From assembly GCF_958298935.1 (NCBI RefSeq), contig NC_084942.1, forward strand, positions 14,143,501 through 14,207,500: DNA of 64,000 nucleotides, in the 5' to 3' direction. Under the pieces are notes generated by a model, which worked only from the letters and a program-made list of their open reading frames with translations, searched no databases and had not been told where the DNA came from. This stretch comes from Phragmites australis (taxonomy: Eukaryota > Streptophyta > Magnoliopsida > Poales > Poaceae). This document shows positions 31,335 through 42,382 of this stretch, piece after piece (positions within the stretch are counted from its first letter, which is position 1; every line of letters begins with the position of its first letter). The translations under genes were made by a program, and so were the position numbers.

Positions 31335-32642
31335 TGTTGGTGATATGCCCTAGAGGCAATCATGTAGATGATTGTATTATGTCTATGTTTATATACTTTT
31401 GAATAATATGTTATTCGGTTCCTTGGATAATTATCATTTACATTGATTAGCTAGTATCTGACTTGTTTGTGAAGCTCATTCTTTTATTGTGATGTTATTC
31501 TAAATGATCCCTAATCTTATATCGTTATGTGGGACAATAATGATTTACAAACTAGCACATGTATTGATTGATGATCATGTTTCATGGATCATATATATAG
31601 AGATATCAAATCAATAATGTGGACACATGTTAGAGAACATGGTGTTGGATAGACCCAACTTGAGATGCTGCTGGGATTGTTATATCATGTGACATCAGTT
31701 GTAATCTCAAATGGTGTACCTGCAGGATCCTTAGATATGAGATCATCATTGATTCCCAGAATGTGTAATGGCACACTTAGGGGCTGTCAAACGCTACTCC
31801 ATAACTGGGTAGTCATAAAGGTAGCTTTTGGGTTTGCCATGAAACATGTCATGGGGTGTGAGCGATCAAGATGGAATTTGAACCTCCTGTATAATGGGAG
31901 AGATATCTCTTGACCCCTCAATGTAGTTGGATTAGAAAGTGCATGGCCATGCCAATGTGGTTAAAGAGTTAATCATGAGTTGAGTAATCCACTACAAGAT
32001 TGAGTGAATGGTCGAGCTATCACAAGGATGACACGTGTCTCGCCTTGAGCTTAATTGGTATCGTGAGGCAAAGGGATTGGTGCATGTGTATATCAAGGTT
32101 CAGCTGATATGATCTTTATGTATACTCAGGTGTCAATATGCCCTGCTAGGGACCGTTGTTGATTTTGGTTCGAAAAGGGGTTTCCGAGTTATAGCCGTTT
32201 ATACATGAACCTAACGGGTCACACACTTAATCGGTTGGAACAAGACATGAGGATTGGATCCGTAAGAGGGTTTAAACAGATTGTGATCCATGAGGGACTA
32301 GAGTCCAAATGGGATTCCAATGTTGGAGCCCATACCAGGATCTATATAAGGGGAGGCATGGGGAGGGGGCGCACAGTTGAGCCACTCCGAAACCCTAGCC
32401 GCAACATCTCCACCTAACCTCTCAAAACCCTAGTTGTACGTGCGGTGCTAGCACACCGGTGTTCGACATTCCACCCCAGTACATGTGGATACCATAGAGA
32501 CGTTGTTGCTATTGTTGCGCTGATCAGCTTGACGTCTCTCCCTACAAGGTGATCTCGACTAGTCGGAACTCTCTCGACTAGGTAGTCGGAACGCTCCTGA
32601 TAAGGAAGCCGAACCCGGAGGTTGCTCCTGACTAGGAGGTTG

Positions 32643-33327
32643 TGTTGGGGAACGGATAGGCTACGCTAGCATAAATCAAAATTTCTCTACGGCGTTCAAC
32701 CAGGAAACCATGCGAGTAGGGGATCATGGATCGTTACCATTAGACGTGCAGCGCCGCGGAAGAAGAGTTGGAGTAGACCGATCCAACATCGTGCGCATCC
32801 TCGACTAGCCCCGACCACGTGTACCGCGTCCTCGACTAGCTCCGAGCAGGTGCACCGCGTCCTCAACCACCTCCGAGCAGTGTCGTGTGTTCCTCAACCA
32901 CCTTCGCGACCACGAAAGGGAAGTAGTCGATCTTGTCAACGATCACGTAGAGGAAGTAGTTGATCACCTCTGTGACTGAGTATCTCCTCCTAGTGTCCTT
33001 GTCACTGATTAGCACCGTAGCAACCACAGCAGTGCCTCCACGGTATCCACACATACAGGGATGGAACACCATACGCCGATGTGCTAGCACCACGCGCCCG
33101 GCTAGGGTTTCGCAGGGAGCTCAAGAAAGCGGTGGCTGCCAGGGTTTTTGGTGGCGGAACTAGTGCGCCCACGGCTGCTGCCTCCTCTGATATAGAGTAC
33201 GCTAATGGGCCTTTAATCATAATAAAGCCCATCATGACTCTAAACCCTAATGGACCTTTAATCACATTAAATCCCACTTGCAGATCCAATCTGCATATAT
33301 GATCGCCTCTACGGTATATCACCAACA
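32643..33327 (-). repeat. 3' LTR of the copia element
   Basis: 685 bases, TGTTGGGG...CACCAACA in plus-strand terms. It is nearly the same as 38504-39188. In the element's direction it is preceded by the purine-rich AAGTGGGAGATT (polypurine tract). Confidence 0.85.
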
Positions 33328-34261
33328 ATCTCCCACTTGCACTAGAGTCGATTCATGCAAGTTTTAAATTCCATCCCTTTAAGTGTGTGACCCGTTGGGT
33401 TCATATGTAAACGGCCACTACCCAGAAACCCTTTCCAAATTGCAAGTCAATAGTTGTACCTAGCAGGACATATTGACTCCCGAATGCACAGAAATATCAT
33501 ATCGGCTGAACCTTGATATACTCATGCACCAATCCCTTTACCACACGATACCAGTCAAGCTCAAGGCGAGATCCGTGCCACCCTTGTGATAGCTCAACTA
33601 TTCACTCAATCAAGTAGTGGATTCATCATGATTAACTCTTTAATCATATTGGCATGGCCATGCACTTTCTCAATCCAACTACCTCGAGGGGTCCAGAGAT
33701 ATCTCTCCCGTTATCTAGGAAGGGCAAATTCCATCTTGATCGTTCACATCCCGCGACATATTTCATAACATACCCGAAAGTAACCTTTATAACTACCCAG
33801 TTACAGAGTAGCGTTTGGAAGCTCCTAAGAGTGTTACTTCACATTCTGGAATTAATGACGATCTCAGGTCAAAGGATTCTACAGGTACACCATTCGAGAT
33901 TACAATTGATGGCACAATAAATAACATCCCAATAGTGTCTCAAGGTGGGTCAATCCAACACCATGTTCTCTAACATGTGTCCACATTATTGATTTGATAC
34001 CTCCATATCTGTTATCTGTGAAACATGATCATCAATCAATCAATGTGCTAATCTATAAACCATTATTGTCCCACATAATGATATAAGATTAGGGATAATT
34101 TAGAATAGCATCATAATAAAACAAGGAGTTTCACAAATAGGTCACATATTTGTTGACCGATGTAAATGATAATTATTCAAGGAACCAGATAAACGATTAT
34201 CCAAAAACACATTAACATAGACAGGACTCAATCTCTCACATGCACTAGACTCAATTACGCA

Positions 34262-34664
34262 AGTATCTAATACCCATAGAGCTCATGTGCGCCTCATGCT
34301 TGGGCTGTGAGAGAGGCTTCATCAACGGATCAGCAATATTTGAATCCGTGTGCACCTTGCATATCTTTACATCACCTCTATCTATGATCTCTCGGATGAG
34401 GTGATAGCGCCGTAGTATGTGCTTGGACTTCTAGTGCGACCTAGGCTCCTTGGCTTGTGCAATGGCTCCACTATTATCACAATAGAGGTCCATTGGACTG
34501 GACGCACTAGACACCACACCCAACTCAGAAACAAAATTTCTGATCCAAACAGCCTCTTTTGCAGCTTCACAAGCTGCTATGTACTCGGCCTCCATCGTTG
34601 AATCTGCAACCGTTTCTTGCTTGGAACTCTTCCAACTCACCGCGCCTCCATTAAGGCAAAACAC
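34262..34664 (-). pseudogene. Copia RNase H
   Basis: GGAVSWKSSKQETVADSTME, AEYIAACEAAKEAVWIRNF and MDLYCDNSGAIAQAKEPRSH match RNase HI of copia elements, with the AEY Glu and the CDN Asp present. A stop follows SH, and the C-terminus (VHTDSNIADPLMKPLSQPKH) reads on in another frame down to about 34265. Confidence 0.75.
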
Positions 34665-34963
34665 AAATGCAATCTCGAATCGTCCTTGTCGGTTTGGAAG
34701 CTAGCATCAGTGTAACCATTTACAATGAGATCTTCTTCACCTCCATAGACCAGGAACATATCCTTAGTTCCTCAGAAATACTTCTGGATATTCTTAGTTG
34801 CCACCCAGTGAGCATCACTTGGGTTTGATTGATATCTACTCGTAACACTTATAGCATAGGATACATCTGGGCGTGTACAAAGCATGGCATATATGATGGA
34901 CCCGATAGCGGAAACATACAGGATTGCACTCATCCTCTCAAGCTCATTAGGTGTCGAAGGACA

Positions 34964-35658
34964 CTAACTCTTGCTAAGAGTGATGTAGTGTGACATTGGC
35001 AAGAAACCTTTCTTGGAATCCTGCATATTGAACCTTTTCAATACCTTGTCAATGTATGTACTCTGGCTTAATCCGATTAGCCTTCTTGACCTATCTCTAT
35101 AGATCTTTATGCCCAATATGTATGCTGCCTCTCCTAGATCTTTCATTGAGAAACTCTTTCGCAATGAAGATTTGACAGCATTAAGCATTGGAATATCATT
35201 CCCGATCAACAATATGCCATCTACATATAAGACCAGAAACACAAGTGCGCTCCCACTAGCCTTTTTATAAATACAAGGCTTTTCTTCATTCTTGATGAAA
35301 CCAAACCCTTTGACCACTTCATCAAAACGAAAATTCCAACTCCGAGAAACTTGCTTCAGCCCATAGATGGATTTTTGCAGCTTGCATATCTTCCCAGCAT
35401 TTTTTGGATCGACAAAACCTTCAGGGTGTGTCATGTACACATCCTCACTTAGGTTTCCATTAAGGAAAGCCATTTTGACATCCATTTGTCATTTGCGACA
35501 AGCGAAAATATTTTATCATAATCAACACCTTGAATTTGCCTAAAACCTTTCGCCACCAATCGTGCCTTATAGATGTGAACATTTCCATCAACGTCTATCT
35601 TTTTCTTAAAAACCCATTTGCACTTAATAGTTTTAATACCATTGGGTGGATCAACCAA
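34964..35658 (-). pseudogene. Copia reverse transcriptase, YVDG variant
   Basis: Two frames. The first, 35449-35658, reads KTIKCKWVFKKKIDVDGNVH and YKARLVAKGFRQIQGVDY. The second, 34964-35485, reads MDVKMAFLNGNLSEDVYM, YGLKQVSRSWNFRFD and LVLYVDGILLIGND. The second catalytic Asp of the YVDD box is Gly here, which would abolish polymerisation. A frameshift joins the two parts near 35480. Confidence 0.8.
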
Positions 35659-35841
35659 GTTTCAAACTTTATTATCGTGCATGGATTCTATCTTGGATCT
35701 CATGGCTCCAAGCCATCTCTCAAAGTTCGGTCCCACCATCGCTTTCGAGTAGGTCTTAGGTTCAGCATTGTCCAACAATAATATGTCATGCTGCTCTGTG
35801 GTTAGGAACATAAACCTCTCAGGTGCATGACTGGCCCTTTC

Positions 35842-36360
35842 TTACCAACGTGGGGCTGGTGTCTCCACAACAAGTTCTACAACATCTTGCACATCCTGTT
35901 GAGATTCAATAGGGGCTGAAATGTTTTCTAGTGTTTCCCAAATTTCTTCGAGTTGCACTGTGCTCCCACTAACTCTCTTTGAGAGAAACTCTTTCTCCAG
36001 AAAAATACCATTCCAAGTGACAAACACTTTGCCTTCTTCCCGGTTATAGAAATAATATCCTTTGGTTTCTCTAGGATACCCCACAAAGAAGCATTTATCT
36101 AATTTGGGAGTGAGCTTGTTAGATGTCAAATGTTTTACATAGGCCTCGCAGCCCCAGATCTTAAGGAAAGACAACTCGGGACGCTTCCCGGTCCATATCT
36201 CATATAGTGCCTTCTCTACAGCATTAGATGGAACCTTGTTTAAAGTGAACGCAGCAGTTTCTAGAGCATATCCCCAGAAGGACAATGAAAGATCAGATTG
36301 GCTCATCATAGACCGGACCATGTCTAACAAGGTTCGGTTTCCTCTGTTCGAACACCCCAT
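35842..36360 (-). pseudogene. Copia integrase, C-terminal part
   Basis: 173 codons from MGCSNRGNRTLLDMVRSMMS through LSFWGYALETAAFTLNKVP and LKIWGCEAYVKH to KLDKCFFVGYPRETKGYYFY. The core with the first Asp motif (HTDVCGPM) lies upstream at 36360-36760 in broken frames. A stop or frameshift separates the two, next to the region of the third catalytic residue. Confidence 0.7.
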
Positions 36361-36760
36361 TCCATTGAGGCGTACCCGGCGGAGTCAATTGTGGAACAAT
36401 TCCACCTTGTTTTAGATGATTACCAAACTCATGGCTCAAATATTCACCTCCACGATCTGATCGTAGAGATTTAATTGTCTTGCCAAGTTGATTTTGTACT
36501 TCATTCTAAAACTCCATGAACTTTCCGAAGGATTCAGACTTGTGCCTCATTAGGTAGATGTAACCATATCTACTAAAGTCATCGTTAAAAGTAAAGAAGT
36601 ACTGAAAACCACCTCTGGCGATAGAACTCATTGGTCCACATACATCTGTATGTACAAGGGCCAACAATTCATTCGCCCTCTCACTTTAACCAGTGAAAGA
36701 TGTCTTAGTCATCTTGCCAAGTAAACAAGACTCGCATGTATCAAATGATTCAAAATCAAA

Positions 36761-37225
36761 TTAATCTAGAAGATCATCTTTATGGAGCCTCTGCATATGC
36801 TTCTCATTTATATGACCTAAGCGACAATGCCAAATAAAAGTGGGATTCAAATCATTCAGCCGAGACCTCTTCATATTAATGTTATATACATGGACATCCT
36901 CAAGATCTAGAATATATAACCCATTCACCAATGGACAAATACCATAGAGCATACCATTCAAATAAATCGAACAACACTTGTTCTTTATTATGAATTCATA
37001 ACCATCTTCTTCTAAACATGAAGAAGAGATAATGTTTTTGCCCAAGGTAGGAATGTAATAACAATTATTTAATTCCAAAACTAATCCTAAGGGTAGCGAT
37101 AAGGAATAAACACCAAAGGCCAACGCATCAACTTTTGCACCATTGCCGACACGAACATCCATCTCGCCTCTCGCACACTTCCTAGTCCTTTGCAGTCCCT
37201 TCAACGATTTGCAAGTATGAATCAT
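36761..37225 (-). CDS. Copia protease/GAG-pre-integrase
   Basis: 155 codons. MIHTCKSLKGLQ follows the place where the protease active site would be. Then come RVGNGAKVDALAFGVYSLSL, NNCYYIPTLGKNIISSSCLE and the GAG-pre-integrase motif WHCRLGHINEKHM. The catalytic DTG-like motif upstream is mutated (WVFDIKS). Confidence 0.7.
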   Translation of the reverse strand: MIHTCKSLKGLQRTRKCARGEMDVRVGNGAKVDALAFGVYSLSLPLGLVLELNNCYYIPTLGKNIISSSCLEEDGYEFIIKNKCCSIYLNGMLYGICPLVNGLYILDLEDVHVYNINMKRSRLNDLNPTFIWHCRLGHINEKHMQRLHKDDLLD

Positions 37226-37341
37226 CGATTTGATATCAAATACCCATGAATCATTAGGATGAGTAGCAAGATTAACTTCAATAACATTTATACCTGAAGT
37301 GGAAGTCTTACTTCCCTACTTCTGGAGTTCTTCCAAGTATA

Positions 37342-38250
37342 GATTACAGTTCCTCCGTCAATGGCCAGGCTTATGGCAGTGGTGTCAAGCATCAGAAGTC
37401 GTAGGGCCAGCATTGGACTTTCCAACAGGTTTAAGCTTAGAACTTGAGATCTCATCTGAAGTCTTTGCCTTGGCCTTGTGCTTTCTCTTGTTACTATCCT
37501 TCTGAACCATCATCACATGACTAGAGCTTTTCTTAATGCTTTCCTCAGCTGTCTTTAGCATCCCATGCAATTCAGCCATACTTTTCTCCATGCTATTCAT
37601 ATGAAAATTCAAAATGAACAGCTCGAAGCTCGTAGGGAGCAACTAGAGAATCACATCTGTGGCCAGCTCAGGGCTAAGGGGAAAACCAAGCTTTTTCAGG
37701 CTCACAATGTAACCAATCATTTTGATCACATGAGGACTGATTGGGCAACCTTCTACCAACCTGCATGCAAACAAGAACTTTGAGGTGTTGAACCTCTCAA
37801 TCTCAACCCTAGCTTGGTTCTCACACATGCCACGGAGTCCCACAATCATATTGTAAGCATCCGTATTCTCATATTGCTTCTGAAGCTGAGTTCATTGTGG
37901 CAAGCATGAGACAACTAACATCAAGTGCATCATTAGTATGCTTCTCATAAGCCCGCTTTTCAGTGGTTGTGGCACTCTCTTCTAATTCAATAGGATAGGG
38001 AACCTTAGAATATATTCTTTTTCTCTTGTTTGAGAACAATTCTTAGATTTCTATTCCAATCAATAAAGTTTGTTCCAGAAAGCTTCTCTTTTTCTAGAAT
38101 CAATCACAAATTAAAACTGAGTCATTCACAAGGCCTCAATTTCCGCTAGATCAATCATATTGATCACCGCGTGAGGTTTTCTAGAAACAACGACAACACA
38201 CACAACCTCGATCGACTATTCTTCCAACCATGAAGCGACGCACGCTGTTA
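37342..38250 (-). pseudogene. Copia gag
   Basis: Pieces of a UBN2-type gag: RVEIERFNTSKFLFACRLVE, then VIKMIGYIVSLKKLGFPL (37643-37849) and MNSMEKSMAELHGMLKTAEE (37385-37642). The basic linker ends at a zinc knuckle (HHCHKPGH...RRNC, about 37345-37390) in which two codons are TGA stops at positions normally Cys and Trp. The N-terminal part above 37850 is heavily mutated. Confidence 0.7.
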
Positions 38251-38490
38251 GCCCCGATGGTGATTCCAGCCGGTAGGGGCAAGTCGCATGCACGGCCAGG
38301 TGGGAGTTTGAGCTAATCTTTTTGGTCATATGGTTCCATCGACTCGCACCTCATCCGATCCCAATTTCACCAAACCGTGCATCGATCGATCTATCACATG
38401 AACCGATCACAAGAACAATAATAGATCCAATCTATTACTACCACATATCACCTATATGTGACTGATCCAGATCAAAAACTACACATGTAG

Positions 38491-38502
38491 GCTCTGATAC
38501 CA
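38491..38502 (-). other. Primer binding site of the copia element
   Basis: TGGTATCAGAGC on the minus strand, one base inside the 5' LTR. It is the usual initiator-Met tRNA site of copia elements. Confidence 0.8.
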
Positions 38503-38503
38503 C

Positions 38504-39188
38504 TATTGGGGAACGGGTAGGTTACGCTAGCATAAATCAAAATTTTTCTAACATATTCAACCAGAAAACCATGCGAGTAGGGGAACATGGATCGTTACCA
38601 CTAGACATGCAGCGCAATGAAAGAAGAGTTAGAGTAGACCGATCTAACGTCGTGCGCGTCCTTGACTAGCCCCGGCCATGTGCACCGCGTCCTTGACCAG
38701 CTCCAAGCAGGTGCACCGCGTCCTCGACCACCTTTGAGAAGTGTCGTGTGTTCCTCGACCACCTTCGCGACCACGAAAGGAAAGTAGTCGATCTTGTCAA
38801 CGACCACGTAGAGGAAGTAGTCGATCACCTCTGTGACCAAGCGTCTCCTCCTAGTGTCCTTGTCACCGATCAGCACCGCAGCAACCGCAGCAGTTCCTCC
38901 ATGGTATCCACATGTACAGGGATGGAATGCCGTACGCCAGTGTGCTAGCACCGCGCGCCTGGCTAGGGTTTTGTAGGGAGCTCGGGAAAGAGGTGGCAGC
39001 CAGGGTTTTTTGTGGTAGAACTAGTGCGCCCACAACTCTTGCCTCATCTTATATAGAGTACGCTAATGGACCTTTAATCACATTAAAATCCATCATAACT
39101 CTAAACCCTAATGGATCTTTAATCATATTAAATCTCACTTGCAGATCCAATCTGAATATATGATCGCCTCTAGGGCATATCACCAACA
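38504..39188 (-). repeat. 5' LTR of the copia element
   Basis: 685 bases, the same length as the 3' LTR. Its plus-strand left end reads TATTGGGG instead of TGTTGGGG, so the terminal dinucleotide is mutated. Many single-base differences from the other LTR suggest that the insertion is not recent. Confidence 0.85.
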
Positions 39189-39394
39189 CGTTGATCGTCT
39201 ACGACTACCCTATTGAGTTCATCTGCTTCCTCTACATCAACGTGCACGACGTTGGATCGGTCTGCTCCAACTCTTCTTCCGCTGCACTGCGCATCAAGTG
39301 GTAACGATCCATGATCCCCTACTCGCATGGTTTCCTAGTTGATGCGGTAGAAAATTTTTGTTTTGCGCTATCGTAGCCTACCTGTTCCCCAACA

Positions 39395-41984
39395 TCAATA
39401 TTTATAGTGGTCTAGAGGGCCTTGCACTCCACCAGGTAATCTTGAAAATCTCCGCCAGGCTGACGAAGCAAGAACCTTCGCCATGTTGCACCAAGCATGT
39501 ATAGGCTGTTGTAGTTAATTGCCAACGGAAGCGCATCTAGTGAAGCACGTTAACTCTTTAGCCCAGGCCCCGAAGATAAAGACTTCTCACACCCGAAGGG
39601 AGGATGTGGGCCTCAGCCTGCTACATTTTGAAACTTTGAAATGTGACACACACAAACAACAAAGTAGGTAAAAACAACAATCTTTCATTAATAAGATAGG
39701 AATTTTTATAAATTGTAGACCCAAGACACGAAGGTCTTTACAAAAGAGCAAAGCTATGCTTTGGGCCTATGACCTAATTAAGCATGGTGTCGCTAGGGCT
39801 CAAGGTCACACTTGGGCTCCGCCAGTGCCGCCTCCTTCTTCAGATCCTCCGTTGCCTCTGCATGATCCCCCCAGGGCGATCGATCCCGAAGCACCACTGC
39901 TTGTGCGAGCACTCCGGGCGGTGAAGATAGCATCATCATGGTCATAGGTGAACCAATACTTCTTAAAGAATGTGTGGTCCACCATCTTGACTCCATGGTC
40001 TATGATCTTTGAGGCGATCTCCGGAGGAAACTCGTAGCCCAAGGAGGAGAGTGACTTGAAGTGAGAGCACCCGGTGGCCTTTAACGCGCCAAGGGTGACT
40101 TTCATAGTGCCCCCAGCATTGAAGTCCCTGAACACTAGGGTTCCAGCCTTGAGGGCCCGCGCCGTACCTCGGACCCAACCGAGGATCCCATGAAGGTCAT
40201 CGGACGCCGAAGTATAGGGACCACCACCCAGCCGCAGCTCGCGCAGGAGGGTAGTCATCTCCGTGGATGCCACGTCAGCGTCCCCTTCGATAGCCGAGAC
40301 CTTCTACCTTTGGGCTGCCTTCTCCTCTTCAATGGCGGCTTTCAAGCTACCAATCTCTTCAAGGCTTTTCTTCTTCTCCTCGTTGAGGGCAATCTTCAAG
40401 CCACATACCTCTTTGAGGCATGACTTCTTTTCCCCTTAGAGGGTGTCCCGTAGGTTCGCCGCTTCCTCCTCAGCTTGCTGAAGCCTCGATAATGCCTCAT
40501 CCAATCGAGGCCCCACTTGGTCAACCACCTTTTGAGCAGAGCATGATAAAAGAAGTTCCTACGCACAACAAAGTGATCAACAAGGCAAAAATGGTACGGT
40601 AGCCCAGGTTAAAGTGGGTACCAAAGGGATACCTTCACTTGGTGGGCGACAAGGTGCTCAATGAGCACAGGGGGAGATAGGTTCATAGTCGGGATTTTGC
40701 CTCATGTTAGGGGAAGTGTTGTCCCAAGGGCAAGGAGGGCTGCTCATGACTCGGGCCACCCAAGCAGATCGAAGCTATCGAAGCCTTCGGAGGCCAAAGC
40801 ATTGCCATCTGGATGAGGGGCTGCATGCACTGAAAAGAAAGCTCCTCTCCCCTTCCATGGACGGGGTGAGGGGACCTCTCACGGAGAACTACTCTTCATT
40901 TCCAAATAAATACGTTAGTAGGTGTGAAACATACAAGATATATGAACAAAACTGATACGCTATGTACCCGAAGTCCTGCCCTCACTCTAGGTCTCATGGT
41001 GGACCCCCGGAGCGACTGTCTCATCCTTGATATCTTCGGAGAACATGCAGAGGACATTGGGCACATTGAAGATTGGACCGTCGGGGACCAGAATGACGGA
41101 GAGGGGCACTGTAGCAATCGAGGATGCAATGGCCACCGGAGTGGGCGCTGGGTGCGCCGGAGCATCTGGTGCAGAGGGGGGACCCTCCAGTTCGTCTCCC
41201 TCAACAGAACGAGCCGTCAGTGAAGGGCTCTCGCCTTGTCCTTCGGCGGTCTTGACCGACCTTGGTCTCTTCGGGGCCGAGGCCAGGGCCTGTGAAGTCC
41301 CAGTGTCGCCGTGCTTGGTCTTTGGGGCAGATATGGAAGCACCATCGGGTCCCATGTCGAGGGTCTTCTTCTGCAAAACAGCCTCTGGAGGCGGCAGGCT
41401 GGGCCCGTAGTGAAGACCACAAAGATCCATAATGTGATTCAACCACGGGAACTTCACTTTATCCATGAGCTCGTCATGCTCGACCCTTGTGTATGGGCCA
41501 TCAAGGTCTCCGCGGCTGCCTCCATGGCTTCGATGCTAGCTGTTGACAAAATGAACAAGTCAAATAAGGACCATGAAGTATAACAAGATATCAAAAATAG
41601 GTAGTTGTCCTTACTAGGCGCCCCTCTGCAATCGATGTTAGGATAGAGAAGATTGTACTTACCTAAAGGAGGCGGCAGCTCATTAAACACCCACTCAGTG
41701 GTGAACACCTCGACAAGGTCGCGAACTCCTAGCTAGCGGGAAATCGTCACCAGGACCTGGACCTTCTCGGTCTGAGCGGCGTCAAAGAAACCATGGACCT
41801 TTGGATGAACATGATCTCCTCAGCCTCAGAGTGCATCAAACAGGTCTCTGATGATTGCAGTAGGCCTTAACTGGAAGCTCCGATGTCCTGTAGAGAATGA
41901 AGGAGATGCTACTGAAGGCGGTGATGTGGTCGACCCCATTCACCTCCACCCTCTTCGACTGGTAGTGAGCGTAGTGCAACGTAA
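39395..41984 (-). pseudogene. Antisense gene of gypsy A, main part
   Basis: Minus-strand coding pieces in order: VNGVDHITAFSSISFILYR (about 41940), EVFTTEWVFNELPPPLG, a 123-base intron (41540-41662), ASIEAMEAAAETLMAHTQGS, a low-complexity linker (40987-41466), then LGGGPYTSASDDLHGILGW, FPPEIASKIIDHGVKMVDHT (39806-40273) and NYNSLYMLGATWRRFLLRQP near 39500. I recognise no enzyme domain. Genes in this antisense position are known extra ORFs of Tat-lineage elements; their role is unknown. Frameshifts and the solo LTR break the gene. Confidence 0.55.
41540..41662 (-). other. GT-AG intron in the antisense gene
   Basis: On the minus strand the donor is CCTTTAG|GTAAGTACA and the acceptor TTTTGTCAACAG|CTAGC. 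The 123-base span is AT-rich with stops, while both flanks are GC-rich and coding. This marks the antisense gene as a spliced transcription unit. Confidence 0.6.
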
Positions 41985-42173
41985 CAAAGTCTGTGTATAT
42001 ATGATACAAAAAGACGGATTTGTAAAAATCGTTTGTGATATCAGGTACACCCAGACGGCGGTCTTGTTACAGACATGTATGTCTTAGCAACCGACTGAGG
42101 GTATTTTGTCAGTGATAGGTCCTAAGAAACCGTCTGTGACACACCGTTTGCTTTCACTGATTTTGTGGTAGTG
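41985..42173 (-). mobile_element. Truncated CACTA terminus
   Basis: Read on the minus strand from 42173: CACTACCACAAAATCAGTGA, then GTGTGTCACAGACGG and repeats of the same subterminal type as in the CACTA element at 21752. Only one end is present. It abuts the broken antisense gene of gypsy A, so the junction probably reflects a deletion that removed the gypsy 3' LTR and most of this transposon. Confidence 0.65.
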
Positions 42174-42382
42174 TAAGTGTGCATTTAACATTTAAAAATG
42201 ATAAGTTTGAGTCATAACATGTAAGACTAGGAAGGGTCATGATTGTCTGGGTGATGAAACTTGGCTTCATTATTGAAGATACGTTACAAGATGAACCAGG
42301 CGACCTGTTCTTGAATGGCTAGGATATCATGTGCTAGTAGTCCTCTTGATGGTAAGCCAATGCGCTAACATTAAGAAAAAAG
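42174..42382. other. Short unannotated interval
   Basis: About 200 bases between two CACTA features. No gene, repeat or motif was recognised. Confidence 0.4.

Larger units (their letters stand above)
32643..39188 (-). mobile_element. Complete copia element, inactive
   Basis: Minus-strand Ty1/copia element with two 685-bp LTRs, PBS, gag-pol and PPT. The flanks GGTTG (32638-32642) and CGTTG (39189-39193) match at four of five bases, compatible with an aged target-site duplication. gag, protease, integrase, RT and RNase H all occur in copia order but are broken by stops and frameshifts. It inserted into a solo LTR of a related family in the opposite orientation. Confidence 0.85.
31335..39394 (+). 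mobile_element. Solo LTR, TSD tcaat, interrupted by a copia element
   Basis: The outer LTR is 31335-32642 plus 39189-39394. It starts TGTTGGTGATATGCCC and ends GTTCCCCAACA, and is flanked by TCAAT at 31330-31334 and 39395-39399. A TATA box (CTATATAAGG) lies near 32342. It has no internal region of its own. Its ends match those of the copia element inside it, so both belong to related copia families. It splits the antisense gene of gypsy A. Confidence 0.8.
21464..41984 (+). mobile_element. Ty3/gypsy Tat-like element, family A, heavily interrupted
   Basis: The element's own sequence is 21464-21751, 24621-31334 and 39395-41984. In order it has a 5'-truncated LTR, leader, gag, protease region, RT, RNase H plus a second RNase H-like domain, integrase, a tandem-repeat block and an antisense spliced gene. 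The dual RNase H and the extra antisense gene are features known for the Tat lineage. No 3' LTR is present; the element stops near 41984 against a CACTA end. Many stops and frameshifts make it non-functional. Confidence 0.7.
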
